From assembly GCA_018398815.1 (NCBI GenBank), contig CM031600.1, positions 54,182,459-54,246,458 on the forward strand: a stretch of DNA of 64,000 nucleotides. The letters are read 5' to 3'. Numbering within the stretch: the stretch's first letter is position 1; every line of letters begins with the position of its first letter. The notes beneath the pieces are model-generated. The model had not been told where the DNA came from and made no database searches. It saw nothing but the letters and a program-made list of their open reading frames with translations. The DNA comes from Conus ventricosus. Lineage: Eukaryota > Mollusca > Gastropoda > Neogastropoda > Conidae. The translations under genes and the position numbers were made by a program. Below, in pieces: positions 46,192 through 59,034 of this stretch.

Positions 46192-47470
46192 GCCTGTACA
46201 CTTCATGTTTAACTTATTTTTCAGAACTGTGCTCGTGTCTCCTGTGCTGGAGGGTGATGTACAACATGGTGGTTTCTGTTTTGAAGATCGTTTTCATTGT
46301 TTGTTCATTGTTGGGATCTCAGTATTCATTGTTGGGATCTCAGAACCCTGTGATGACAGTGGGTTGGAAAACAAGGAATGGGCTGGTTTGCCGTCCTATT
46401 GGACAAGGGCGAGAAAAGGCACAGATTTCAAGTAGCCAGCCATTCAAAAAAAAGTCAGTTGCTGACAAAAAAATTCTGGTCATTGATATTTGAAATATTT
46501 TACAATGATGTGGTGAAAATGAACTCTGTTTTTTTTTTAAACCACATTATGAAAAATATCAAGCCAAAACTAATCTCTTTTTTGTAATATTTTTATTATT
46601 TTATTTATTTGTTCATTTATTTATCTGTTTATTCATTTATTTATTTTTTTGCTGCAAACACACAAAAATATACAAGTCTACAAAGTAAATCATACCACTT
46701 TGAAAAAAGTTCTTTGATATACCACACTTTAAAAAAAGAAATTGACTGCTGGGCCCTGTCCCCGAAATTATTGATCCAGATCTAAAACTGTCACAAAAAG
46801 TGTGCTGGCAAGCTTTTTATCACTGTGAACAGTCCTTGGTGGTATTGAGACTTGTTCTCTGATGGGATCTTTCAGCAGCAGTCCTTCCCCTGAAGCTGGT
46901 CAATGCTGGTCAGTATGGTGTTGTGGTGAAGCTTAGTCTTGTGTTTGACTCAGTTGTTGACTTAAGTTTAATGAAGTTGCAACAAACACTATCTTTTTGT
47001 GCTTTGGTTGTGTGACTGTATTTTCAGTCGGTTTCTTTTTTTTTTTTTTCTCGACTGAAAGCTGCTGGAATCAAAAGTATTAACTACTATATTGACGTTG
47101 TTGGTTTAATTATTCTTATGGATTTGTCTGGATAAAATACAGATTGATTTCCTAGAAGGAAAAACATAAACAGTGTATCTCCCAATGTCTCTTTCTCTCT
47201 GTTCCCTCTCTTTTGGTAATGATTTGTACATCTTCATGTATTTGTATGTAATACAAATGGTTTTGAATACTGAATACTGCCAGAGACATTTCTTTTGTGG
47301 CCAGAGATTCTTTCACACACTTTTGGTGCTTGCTGCATACAGGATATCGAATTATAAATCTTTTCTGAATAACTGGCATGTGGGTCACAATTTAAGTACC
47401 AGTGGAGAGAAGAAAGCCCAAACTATTTGGGATTTAGTTGCAAAGTGAGGCAACTGCAGGTGGAGATCGA
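46192..47470 (+). other. 3' flank / likely 3' UTR of the MARVEL-like gene
   Basis: AT-rich and non-coding, with a short direct repeat of TTGTTGGGATCTCAG around 46310-46340 and a poly-T at 47038. No canonical AATAAA was found close to the stop, so the 3' end is not placed. Confidence 0.4.
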
Positions 47471-47477
47471 AACAAAT

Positions 47478-47830
47478 CTTAAGAAAAATTTTTAAGTACT
47501 GTATCTGCCAGACATGAACAAACAAATCACAAGACAAAACACAACATGTTTTGACCTCTTAGGTCTTCTTCAGGCAAGACAAACAACACTCAGGACGATG
47601 AAAATGAAGAATTAACAGTCACTTATCTCATTCAATTAAAACTTAAGATTCAGCGCCCATCTTGTGCTGAATTCAGTGAGACAAGTGAGCACTCACTTGT
47701 CATTTTTGTTGCCCTGAGTGTTGTTTATCTTGCCTGAAAAAGACCTAAAAGGTCGAAGAGAGTCATGTTTTGTCTTGTGATTTGTTTGTTCGTGTTTGGC
47801 AGATACAGTACCTAAAATGTTTAAAAAGAT
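47478..47830. mobile_element. Diverged copy of the palindromic retroposon
   Basis: The arms (about 47478-47598 and 47690-47830) are inverted repeats and share with the 8.1-kb element the tract AAATCACAAGACAAAACACA, GACCTCTTAGGTCTTC and CAGATAC. The hammerhead-like core is decayed: CTGAAGA and AAAA in one arm, CTGAAAA and GAAG in the other. Edges are approximate. Confidence 0.75.
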
Positions 47831-47859
47831 TTATTGGGGTTTTAGATTCCAGAACTTGC

Positions 47860-48690
47860 TCTTCTTGGGTGAGTGTGCTATTCTTTCTTGGATGATTGCA
47901 TCATCCTCTCATGATTGCACCACCTTCACTCTTCTTGAATGTTTGCACTATCCAATCTCTTGGATGATTGAATGATCTAATCTCTTCTTTGGTGTTTGTA
48001 CTGTTCAGTCTCTTGCAGTATTGCACCATCCATTCTCTGCAGAGGTGATTGTAGTATCCAATTTCTTGCACCATTGCACGATCCAGTCTCTTCTAAGGGA
48101 TTGCACTATCAACTCTTTTCTTGGATGAAAGCACAGTCTATGCTTTTTCCATAAGTATGTACCATTCACTCTCTTCTTGGATGATTGCACTGTCCACTCT
48201 CTTCTAGGATACTTGTGTTGTCTAATCTATTCTTCAGTCATGAAGCCATCTGACCTTTGCTTGGATTATTATGCTACTCACTCTCCTCTTGGTGGTTGTG
48301 CTATCCATTCTTTTCTTTTGGTGATTGCACTGTCTATTCTCTTCTTGGATAATTACATTATCCACTCTTTTCTAGGATGATTATGCTGTCCACTCTCACC
48401 ATAGATGGTTGTGCTATCCACGGTCTTTTCAGATGATTGCGTTTTCCACCCTCTGCTTCTGCGATCGCGTTTTCAGCTCTCATCTTGGAGGACTGCCCTA
48501 TCCACTCTCTTTTTGGATGACTGCTCTATTGGCCGTCTTCTTTGATTATCACACAAACGTTTTCTTCTTGGATGATTGCCTGTCCAATCTCTTCTTGGAT
48601 GATTGCGCTATCTGCTCTCTTCCTGGCAGTTGTGCTGTAACTTCTGTGCTTTGATGATTGTGTTACCGGCTTTCTTCTTGGATGATTTCA
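47860..48690. repeat. Diverged 28-bp minisatellite, block 1
   Basis: About 29 imperfect units of 28 bp with the core TTCTTGGATGATTGCA. The unit length is not a multiple of three, so apparent peptides change frame from unit to unit. Non-coding. Confidence 0.85.
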
Positions 48691-49554
48691 CTGTTAGCTG
48701 ACATGCTTACACACATGATTTTGATGTAATTTATACACATCTGGTGAAAGTACAACTATGACCAACTGAAAAAAAAAAAGTTGAAAAAAGTTTGTGAGCG
48801 GTAATTGCACTTAGGCAGAGTTCAGTCATGGTGGGGTCTTGGTGTGCTTTGACCTAAGAGTGATAACTCTTGCACATTGAGGGGAATTTTTGAGCGGTAT
48901 TTGCACTTGTGGAGAAGAGGTAACCTTGGAGGTGTGTTTGTGTGCTTTGTTCAAAGAACAACTATTGCTAATTTGTGTTGAAATAGGAGCTGGTTGTGTC
49001 TTGTTTCTTCAACATGCTGATACTTAGGAACACTAGGGATGGCTACAGGCCATGACAAACAAAGAAACAAAAACACCTCCAATAAAAAAGTGGCAAGAGC
49101 AGGTTGAATTTGTGCCAAGGTATGTTGGTGAATCATTTATAACATTTACAACACAAGGCTAGGCTTACTGTCCACCATGTGCGAGTTATGAAGTACCAGT
49201 AGCTAGATTCTTGATCACCAACTGAAACAAAGGCATGTCATTTGTGGCTGAAATGTCAGTAAATGTACATCTTTTCACTCTCTTTGAGTAGTCTTTTAAT
49301 ACAAAGCAAGACACAGAGTACTAAAAATAATTCTTGATGTTTGGATGATGGGCGCTATGAATGGTTAAAAGATTGAACAGTTTTAAGTGGATGAAAGTAA
49401 ATCCTGACTTACTATTGTAAACAAAAAGTCCAAATTCCAGCAGACAGTAAAAAGCTTGCACGCATACACCATCATAGTTGATATGCTCTGCTGTGAGCAG
49501 TCATATCATCATGATATAACTATTTCTCTTTGATGGTTAAGTATCAAAAGATGA

Positions 49555-50340
49555 TAACTGCACTGTCCATGTTGTTGGATGATAGTACTATGAGCTCATA
49601 CTTTGATGATTGAGGCATCGAGTCTCTTCTTCGATAATTGCTTTAACCTCTCTCTTCTTGGACTATTGTGTCTGCATGCTTTTGAGATGATTGCAATATG
49701 CACATCCTTCTGTATTATTCTGAGTTCACTGTCTTCATAGATGAATGCACTATCCTCTTATTAAAAATGATTGCTCTGTCCACTCTCTTCTTTGATGCTA
49801 AAGCTGTTCATTCTCTTCTTGTATGATTCCAGTATCTTCAGCGTCTTGGATTATTGTGCTATTCACTCTCTTCTGAGATGATTGCGCTATCCAGGCTCTG
49901 TTGGATGATTGCATTATTGGCTTATTTCATGGATGATTGAGCTAATCACTCTCTTTGTGGATGATTGTGCTATCTACCCTGTTCTTGAATGATTACACTA
50001 TCCATTTTCTCTTTGGACGATTGTGCTATCCACTTTCTTTTTGGATGATCGCAATATCCACTAGCAGATAACTCAGCTTTCCACTCTCTTTTTGGATGGT
50101 AGGATTATCCATTCTCTTCTTGGATGATTGCATTACCTATTCCCTTCTTGGATGATTGCATTACCTATTCCCTTCTTGGATGATTGCATCACCTATTCCC
50201 TTCTTGTATGATTGCATAACCTATTCCCTTCTTGAATGATTGCACTATCCACTCTCTGCAAGAGAGATTTTGCTATACACTCTCTTCCTGAGTGATTGCT
50301 CTGTCCACTCTCTTCAGGTATGATTTCACCATCCACTACG
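49555..50340. repeat. Diverged 28-bp minisatellite, block 2
   Basis: About 28 units of the same family. Around 50120-50220 three neighbouring units are nearly identical, so expansion there is recent. The 870 bp between the blocks is not repetitive. Confidence 0.85.
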
Positions 50341-51997
50341 CAAACCACCCACTTCCTGCAATTGAAAAAGGAAGCAAAAAATGAGATTATTAGGTTGTTT
50401 GAAACATTCACTTTTGTGGAAATATTGTAACATATATCTCAGGTGTAATGATTTGTACAGTCTGATGGACCTGTACGTGTACGGTACTGTTCTGTTTTGA
50501 ATTATTTCAGTAAGAAAATGCCAGTATATATGTATCATTGTGTCACTCTTTATTCATAAACAGTGTGTTACATGTGCATGTTTGTAGACATAGATTGTAT
50601 GTATGTGTGTATATATGTGTGTGAGAGAGAGAGAGAGGGGCGGGGGGAGGCACCCATAATGCTGGACTTAAGTGATGTAGAGGATGCCAGTAAAAATCGA
50701 TGTCATTTTTTTAATCACAGATTTTTGCAGAATGAGCCAATTTCTCTAAAGACATGAAAAGTCACATGTAATATAGTTTTTAGGCTTATGCAAAAATTTG
50801 ATGAAGCTTACTTTTCATTAATAATTTAGTCATGAAAAAATAGCCTGATTTCAAATATCCACTTGATTATAGAAGTGTTCCTAAATGTTTCTTTTTCTGA
50901 TATAGTATTTTTGTGCAGGTAGAACTATGAATGGAAGTACATTGGTGTGATATAGTATTCATGAGACGAACAGTGCCCTTATCTTTGATTTCCACAAAGT
51001 CAAAAGAACCATTCTAAGAAGAGCATTGACTTTTGTATACAATGAAGTAATCCCTGAAAACCTGGAGTAGAATCATTTAATGAGCTGCACTAGTAGTATT
51101 TCTCATGAATCAAGAATTCTTCAGTATCCCGCAATGGAACTACACTCAAATTTCAACTGAATGCAGGGCTTCTGATAAATTGAAAAATATTGATAGGGCA
51201 TTCCGGGACTCTAAGTTTACCATAATCTGGCATCGCAAATGACCATCAGTGGGTCACTTATGCTGCACATTCAAATCATATGTCCATTGCACACACAAAT
51301 GCCCCTTCAGGCAAATAACACATGTGATAATTTGTTGTTGTTGTTAATTTGCTTTCATTACTGTTAAAGACATTTCAGATGGCCACTTCTCAGTAACACT
51401 GGCAGCTTTATGATTTTTTATTCTTTATATTTGTGCTTAAAAAGCGTAGACTTTTGAAAATTGTGAGACCCACTTGCAAGATTGTATTGCTGCCATCTTT
51501 TTACACACAACGCACACTTCATTGTTGATTTGTCCAACTCAAGCCAAGGGAATTCATTCTTCATGAGAAATTGTGGGAATTGCAGTTTTTCTTACCAGAC
51601 CTTCATTTTCTTTAGAACTTATCGTAATGGTCCTGGCTCATTTACTGTTTCAATTTCAACAGCGTTGAGTGGGTTTTGTTTTGCACTACATGTCGGCTTT
51701 GCTGTCAGAGACATGTTGCTTGTGGTTTCTTGAAAAGAGCGGTCACATGGGAGGACACGTCCGGTGACTGAAGGAAAGCTACTGTTCTTAAAGCAGATCT
51801 TTACATCAGGCAGTTCACTTTGGACCCATGAATTTCTTTTTTGTGTTGTTCGTTTAAAGCTGTTAGGGACCCACTCAATGAATATGCCACATCCTTTCAA
51901 TTTTCATATATCAGAAACACACAATTATGCTTTATCAAAAGCCCTGTGAGGGTGGTGACGACAGAAGTTGATATTTAAAGGTTGTGCATTGAAAGAG

Positions 51998-52003
51998 ATT
52001 GAC

Positions 52004-52048
<45 letters not shown>

Positions 52049-52060
52049 TGTGTGTGTGGT
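51998..52060. repeat. (GT)n microsatellite
   Basis: GT repeat followed by GA repeats. Confidence 0.95.
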
Positions 52061-52670
52061 GTGGTGGAAAATGGGGAGGGAGAGAGAGAGAGAGAGTGTT
52101 GCACTAACAATACCTCTTATACCAGTTACTTTTTCTGTGATACCATACAAGACTGCCATTCTGCTTCTGTGGTCCTTCCATTCCATTGTCATGATAAGAT
52201 AAACATGGCTCTTGGCGTGTTTTACATTTTTATTACACTAGTCTTTTCCAGCCCCACATACAATGCAGATAAACGGGATGGAGGTTTTGTAATGTAAAAG
52301 TATACAATCTTTATGTATTTATACATCTGAAGTGAGATTATTCCATAACGATCATTTCTCAGGATAAATGTTCAAATTCGTCAAGAGTTAAGGTTTATTT
52401 GTGTTGATTGTGCATTGCAAGATGTGTGAGGAAATAACTGAACTTATGCTCAGACCAAGGTACAAAAAGATCTCTTGTTAATTGGCATGTTTTGCTTATG
52501 TTTGGTGTATATCTCATTTGATTGTTCAGATTGTTTTAATCTGTTGTTTTTATCTGACCTTCTCCCACAAATTCAAGGTCCGGAGGTCTGGATTTTTGGT
52601 TTCCTTTTTGTGACTAATGTGTATGTTTATATTTTCATTTCTTTTTATTTGTTATTTTTAGATAAACTAT

Positions 52671-52683
52671 GTGAATAAAAAAA
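52671..52683 (+). terminator. Possible polyadenylation signal
   Basis: AATAAA followed within 20-30 nt by a T/GT-rich stretch. It is 6.5 kb past the nearest stop codon, so its link to any gene is weak. Confidence 0.2.
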
Positions 52684-55269
52684 CTTTTCTGGTTTTGAGT
52701 GTTTTATTCCTTACAGATTTATTGTATGCCAGTTAATGTGATTATGGATTGTGAATGTTGATGTGGTTGGTTGTACATTTGATATATACATACAGACCTC
52801 CATGGAATATGTTGCAGACAAGCCTATGGTTTGTCATTTATAAATGTCTTCCACTCTTCATGTCAACCATCCCAAGAATTCAGGAGCACGTAATAATACT
52901 GGCCTCATCAGCCAAATATCAGGAGAACTGCTGTACACTTCGAATTATAATAATGCTAATAATCATGTGTACTTGTATAGAGCGACATCACCAACAGTAA
53001 ATGGAGCTCTTTGTTCTTTGCATATAGTAATATAGTAAAATATTGTGTGAATGTCTTCAAAAGCGATATTTCACAACTATCTACACACAAAGTAAAGGAC
53101 TAGAAAAGTCTGTCACTATGCCAAGGAGCCATTCACACCCACAACTGTTATCTAACAAACATGTTCTCAAAGGCACCATAACAATTAACCAGATCTGTTT
53201 CCCCAGGAACTACAGCACAAGAAAGTAAACTCCTGTACACAATGGATTCGTGTCATATTGTCCCAGAGGTATAAGTTGGAAGGGTGCCGCAACAGACCTA
53301 TTAGTGCTGATGCCAACCTAATAATGCCAACCTAATGTTCATAATATTGAGCAAATTCACTGAGTTGGCTATTGGAAATAATTTGTAGGGTTTGCCTCCT
53401 CTTGCTTTTTGTTTGTTTATTTCAGGATATAAATTATTCAGGCTGTAATAATTTTACCCATGTATGAGCTGGAAAGGCTCTGTTTGGTCAGCAGGGCTTT
53501 TATGATAAAAACTATGAACAGTAAGTCTCTAAGCTTTCTGGCATGCAATGAATATTTTCATGCTTCTGCGAGGCATCAAATGGAAATGTTGTGCTTCATT
53601 CATCTGCATATTTTGTATGGGGCGTTGTGTCTGTTTCATTTCTTATCTTTATGAGCCAATAGTTATGAACATTTATGTTTACGTTTGTAAGCGCTGCATG
53701 CAGAGACCTGGACTAATTTCCTGCATCATTATTACTGTTAGTATTGTTATTATTATTCTTATACCTAAGACAATAAAACAAACATAATACTGGCATGTTT
53801 CGACAAAGAATGTTCAGATTATTGAAACCTTCAACAGTTTCATCGATTATGACTTCAATAACATTTATGAAAAAATGATGTGAATTGTTCTATATCATTG
53901 GTCACATTCTCCCAGTGCAATGTGTGTTGTATTTTCCTTCTAGAGCAGGAAGAGGAAAAAAAAATCTTTGAAAAACAGGAGAAAAACAAATAACTAAGTA
54001 GGTGAATTCGTTGTTGAGAAAGGAAGCAAACAGGATAAGAATAAAAACAAAATGAATAATTAAAGCAAACAAACAATAAATGATTGAATGAACATATGAA
54101 TAAGCACATAAAGAATAAATAAAGATTAAGGAAAGTACAAATTGAAAAATACATGAAAAAATTGTGACTATTGTTATTTGAAACAAAGAGCCAGTGTAAA
54201 GCCAAATTGTAAAAAAAATCAAAACAAATCTACAAAACCATGTTTTAGGAGAACAAAGAGAAGCATTTCAATTGATTTGTTGCAGATTTCCATTCACATG
54301 CTCTCTCTTCCAGAGATCCAGATGGAGCATCTGGCACATTGAGCAGACAGTTGTGAACGTAAGTTCTAATCACTGCGGCCAAATTGATAGTTTACTTTTA
54401 GTTTGTGCCTCCATATCCTTGCCCATTCTTTTCTCTACTAGATGTCAGAAGTCTTCATCACTTCAATGATGTAGCATCTCAAGTCGCTGACGCTATGACC
54501 ATGACTACAGAAGTGCTGTGCCATCAGAGTATCATGCATTATTTGGATGTGTGACTGTTGGCTGTCAAATTGGACTTGTGTTGCCATATTCATTTTAGAG
54601 TCGACATCTATGCAGACTGACTCCAGTTTTCACTCCAGTAAAGGTTCAACTGGGGTCCCATCTGTCAATGCATGCTATTCTAGAAAAAAATAAAAAGAAG
54701 AAAACTCATGCACGTACCTGAAACCTCATTCCATGCATTTAAGAAAAACATACCATTATGTGCCGGTGGTACAGATGAAAAAAGAACAGGAAAAGCACTG
54801 AGACCAGTGCCATGTTTAGACATTGTCCTTGAGGAGAGAATGTGGCCAACTTCAGTGTTGAATGGAAAACAATGACCAACACAAACATCTCACCAATGGT
54901 GAACCTCGGAGTTTACACTGAGAGATGAAGAAGATCCACCAACAAGTCTGAACTCATGTTACCCCAGGAGATGGGAAAATTATTGATCCACACATTCAGC
55001 CATGAGCCTGACCAGGGCTGCCAAGAGACACCGGGTGTTCTTGTCTTTCCTGGCTAGCACGTGCACATATTACATACAGCTTTGTTTTCAAAGGTTAAAC
55101 ATAATCTGTTTGTTTAGTTCTGTTTCAACAAATTAAAAGTGATGCTGCCTTGTCAATAACAAGGTGACAGAAATGATACAGAATTAACGCTATTGCTAAC
55201 AGACAACCTTTAAATTAATTAAGGAAAATGGAATTACTAATTTAGTATACTAAGCTTCTATAAGAGTTG

Positions 55270-55338
55270 ATTTTAACGTGGTGACAGCCCTGATGTGGCC
55301 CTTAGCTGTCGGCTGGGCTATAAGCAACATTATCTTAT
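55270..55338 (+). mobile_element. Ultra-short (69 bp) retroposon with 15-bp TSD
   Basis: The 69-bp unit starts ATTTTAACGTGGTGACAGCC and ends GGGCTATAAGCAACATTATC plus TTAT. It is bounded by an exact direct repeat, cttctataagagttg, at 55255-55269 and 55339-55353. Related copies are at 28797-28826, 34964-35037, 35080-35108, 36682-36722 and 58408-58466. No A/B boxes are visible in the unit. Confidence 0.88.
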
Positions 55339-55800
55339 CTTCTATAAGAGTTGCTCCCCCTTTCAATTCTTCCTGCCAGCTTTCTATATTTGTTGTTGCG
55401 TTTAAAAAAGAAGAAAGAAATAACGAGATGAAAGAAAGAAACAACGGAAAAGCGTGACAGGATATCCCACTACGCCATCTTACGCCCTGTACACTAATCA
55501 TTGTTTCAGTAGATGAGTAGCCAGTTCCGCCGACGTGAGAACTGTCCAGAGAAATGAGAGATTTCTCTGAAACTGTCTTGCGCGCAAGTCGAGAAACCGC
55601 ATTTGCATGTGGGCACTTTTATTCCGCGAAGACTGGGGCGTGTGCCAAACATTGGCGATGTTGTCATCAGCTGAACTTGGCCTGCGCATTTGTTATCAGA
55701 CTTAAACAATTTCTTTACTTAGAGAATCAGATTTAGTTGAAAAGTAAACTTAAATTACATCATAATTTTGGGAAGCTGCACCACCAACAACAAAAACAAC

Positions 55801-55818
55801 AACACATACACACACAGG

Positions 55819-55863
<45 letters not shown>

Positions 55864-56346
55864 GCTCGCGCGCACGTACAGTTACAAAATTGTAGCACAT
55901 CCCCCAATACATTCAATGATGCACCATCTCTAGATTTTCAAACATAAACAGCATGTGTGTGTGTGAGAAAGAGACAGAGTGAGAGATTTTTTGTTTATCG
56001 TTTCTTTTTTAAATAACATTGTTAATTGGCTAAATCGCCATTTAGCAAAACACACACACACACAACACCACAACACACACACACACACAACACGTGTATT
56101 CTATCTGTCTCTACCTGTTTATGTACACACACGCACACCAAAACACAGACACACACACACACACACACGCACACACACCACACACCCCCCTTGTCTAATA
56201 TCACTTTTAGTAAGCAGACTAACAACAACAACAACACCACACACACACACACACACACACAACCAACAACAACAACAACATCAACACACACACACACACG
56301 CAACCACGCACGCACGCACATGCACACACACACACACACACACAGA
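55801..56346. repeat. CA-rich microsatellite cluster
   Basis: Several (CA)n, (CAA)n and (CGCA)n blocks. Non-coding. Confidence 0.9.
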
Positions 56347-56585
56347 AGGAGAGAGAAGGGAACTGTACAGTTTTTAAACGATGTTTTAAATGTGTTTGTG
56401 TGTGTGCCATTGTTTGGGCCTTGTCCACATCTGTGATTCAGTGGACGCGGCAAATCGCTGAAACACTTGAGGGAAAGAAGGTGGAGGGGGAGGGATGAGG
56501 GTAAGTGTATGTGCAGGTGGTATGGGAGGGTAGTGGGTACAGAATGGAAAGTTGTGGAAAAGGAGGGTGGGGCGGGAGCGTTGAA

Positions 56586-56667
<82 letters not shown>
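56586..56667. repeat. Poly-G tract (82 bp)
   Basis: Longest homopolymer in the window, uninterrupted G. Confidence 0.9.
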
Positions 56668-56669
<2 letters not shown>

Positions 56670-56929
56670 ACATTTGGCTCCTCAGTCGGCCCGGTTAGTA
56701 TTGGGACCAATGAGAATTGAGAGGCTGGAAATAACAGCCTTTATCATATTTCTCTCGGTTTTCGTTTTCAGTAGCAAAATGGTGAAAATACGGTTAAATC
56801 AAACCTTCTCTTTGCCCATCATGATCAAACTCTTCCAACCAACTACGTCCTGAGAAATGAAGAGTCAAGTAATCACAGACAGCCTAGAGCACAGCTTCCG
56901 TGAGGGCAGTGCAAACTGTACGTTAGGAA

Positions 56930-57545
56930 AGGTGGCAGAGTGGTTAAGACGTTCGCCTGCCAATCCAACGTGTGAGAAGTGCGTGTGTTCGAGCCCTGCC
57001 TTTCTCACCCTTTCTTTCCCAGTTTGAATGATGAATCGAACTGAACGTCAAGTCCATCGGATGGGGACTATAAGCGAGTCAGACCCGTGTGCCTTCCTGG
57101 CCCCCTGCACACGTTAAAGAACCCACGGCAGATGAAAATCGAAAAGAGCAGGGGGGTTCCCCGCTGCCCTGGCAAAAGTTGATGTAGATTGAAGATAGGC
57201 GCCTGGTATTTCTTAGCAAGCCACAAAAATTGTCACTTACTGTTATCGTGTGCCATCGTGTACCGGTGGAAATGGAGGGCACGTATAAACATCGCATGCA
57301 TCCTATGTGAGAAACTGAAGGAATAAATGAGATAAATGAAAATGAGTGACTGATATTTGAATGGTACGGGAAACGACTGAACGAGCGCCAGTAGGCTGCT
57401 CTTCGGCCGGCTCTACCTGGGTAGGCAGCCCGTTGAGTGAGTGAGGTAGTGTGTTTATTGTAAAGTGCTTAGAGCTTGGTCTGTGACCGAGGATAGGCGC
57501 TATATAAACACCCAATATCATATCGTATCATATCAAGTCAAAACA
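56930..57545 (+). mobile_element. tRNA-derived SINE of a second family
   Basis: The head resembles a class II (Leu/Ser-type) tRNA (GGTGGCAGAGTGGTTAAGAC, B box GTGTTCGAGCCC). The body has GGATGGGGACTATAAGCGAG, like the central motif of the other SINEs, and CACGTTAAAGAACCC. The 3' end reads AGGATAGGCGCTATATAAAC followed by imperfect ATCAT repeats. It is probably composite, because it is longer than a typical SINE. Confidence 0.8.
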
Positions 57546-58362
57546 TTTCATCAACCTGTTCGCCTTCACCGAGACATGCAGATAAACAGACACCAATTAC
57601 AGCTCTCTCTCTCTCTCTCTCTCTCTCTCCTTCCTTCTCTCTTCTTAAGGTAAGCATGAGAGCAGGTGCACTGAAGGGTCGCGAGCTTTGGGCAACCTTA
57701 CGTCAGTTGGAAGAAATACATGCTGACACCTTGTTTAGTCAGCACCTAAAAATAATCTCTACTCGGTTTCTTCTGACTCTGCCAAGATCACATCATTGAA
57801 TCTATATGTTGCGTGGGCTGGTCAATTGGATATATAGAATTAATGAGTCACCAGCTGGTCGCTTGTGCGGCATGTCAAACGTACCAAAGCCATCAATTAT
57901 TCCCTTAGGTCTCGGTTAGTGTCATTGAAACCTAGAATTTCTATACGTCTTTCTACACAGTCCCCCCCCACAGCCCTTCCCGACCCCACCCCCACCCCAC
58001 CCCACCCCTTCCTCGCCTTTTTCTTCCCCAGAAAAATGAAATCGAAAACGAAACCAGAAAGCAGTCTGGCGACTTGTTCTCACACAATTTTTCGAAGTCT
58101 GTAGAAGGAATTTCACCATGCCATGAACATACAAATGTCGGTCAGACACGCTCAAACCAGGAAGGAACCTATTCATTAGACTTATGAGTGCAATAATATT
58201 TGAACGATTGGAGATGAAATCATTGCCAGTCAATCCGTGGAAAGGGGCATATTTGTTATAAACTGAGGAGCATGCTTCTCACTGACATGGATATATAGCC
58301 TACACGGATATGACCACTTCAATATCGCGACAGGCTATAGTGGAATTAGTCCGGATATATGC

Positions 58363-58475
58363 AGGCGCGCGCGCGCGCGCGCGCGTGGTGGTGTGTGTGT
58401 GTGTAAGAGATAAGATAATGTTGCTTATAGCCCAGCCGACCGCAGAGGGCCACATCAGGGCTGATTGTGTGTGGT

Positions 58476-58519
<44 letters not shown>
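58363..58519. repeat. (GC)n/(GT)n microsatellite split by a retroposon
   Basis: GC repeat, then GT, then the retroposon at 58408-58466, then about 50 bp of GT. Confidence 0.9.
58408..58466 (-). mobile_element. Truncated copy of the ultra-short retroposon inside a (GT)n tract
   Basis: The reverse complement runs from CAGCCCTGATGTGGCCCTCT to AAGCAACATTATCTTATCTC. It is flanked on both sides by (GT)n. Confidence 0.8.
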
Positions 58520-58521
<2 letters not shown>

Positions 58522-58653
58522 CTGCGAGCGTTAGTAAGGCGATTGCAGGCTGTAATTCAGACTGTGTTCGATACAGACACAAATCACAATGTCTCAAGTT
58601 CCCTAACAAACTAACAAACACCATGCTTGCATTGGCAGAAGAACAACAACAAC

Positions 58654-58659
<6 letters not shown>

Positions 58660-58718
<59 letters not shown>
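58660..58718. repeat. (CT)n microsatellite
   Basis: CT repeat with three interruptions. Confidence 0.9.
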
Positions 58719-58939
58719 GTGATAGGCCTGTTGATTAACTGATGTTCATTTTTAGGAAATGTATAAGCTTGTTTGTGCTCTGAGGCATAGGCGAAATTTT
58801 GTGCCAAAGATCCTGTGAGTACAATTCTTTGTCGAGACATGGCAGTCTCATGGGTCGCCCCGGACAGTTGCCAAATGAATTAGGAGACCCCGATTCATGC
58901 TTACATTTGTATTGGTTCGAGTGTCTAGTCTGTGTCATT

Positions 58940-58941
<2 letters not shown>

Positions 58942-58987
<46 letters not shown>

Positions 58988-58996
58988 ATATATATA

Positions 58997-59030
<34 letters not shown>
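58942..59030. repeat. (TA)n microsatellite beside the palindrome
   Basis: TA repeat ending at the first base of the 70-bp palindrome. Confidence 0.95.

Positions 59031-59034
<4 letters not shown>

Larger units (their letters stand above)
50341..55254. other. Intergenic region, no gene recognised
   Basis: AT-rich unique sequence with scattered microsatellites. No conserved coding block was seen on either strand. Confidence 0.5.

Noticed and set aside
48005..48654. Repetitive cysteine/leucine-rich proteins
   Set aside because: These frames are products of the 28-bp minisatellite and change frame at every unit.
47860..50340. CRISPR array
   Set aside because: Units are contiguous and diverged, without spacers, and the genome is eukaryotic.
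54314..54358. A 45-bp plus-strand exon with a good acceptor and donor
   Set aside because: It could be read as 15 codons, but there is no partner exon, no recognised homology, and splice-like sequences are common by chance.
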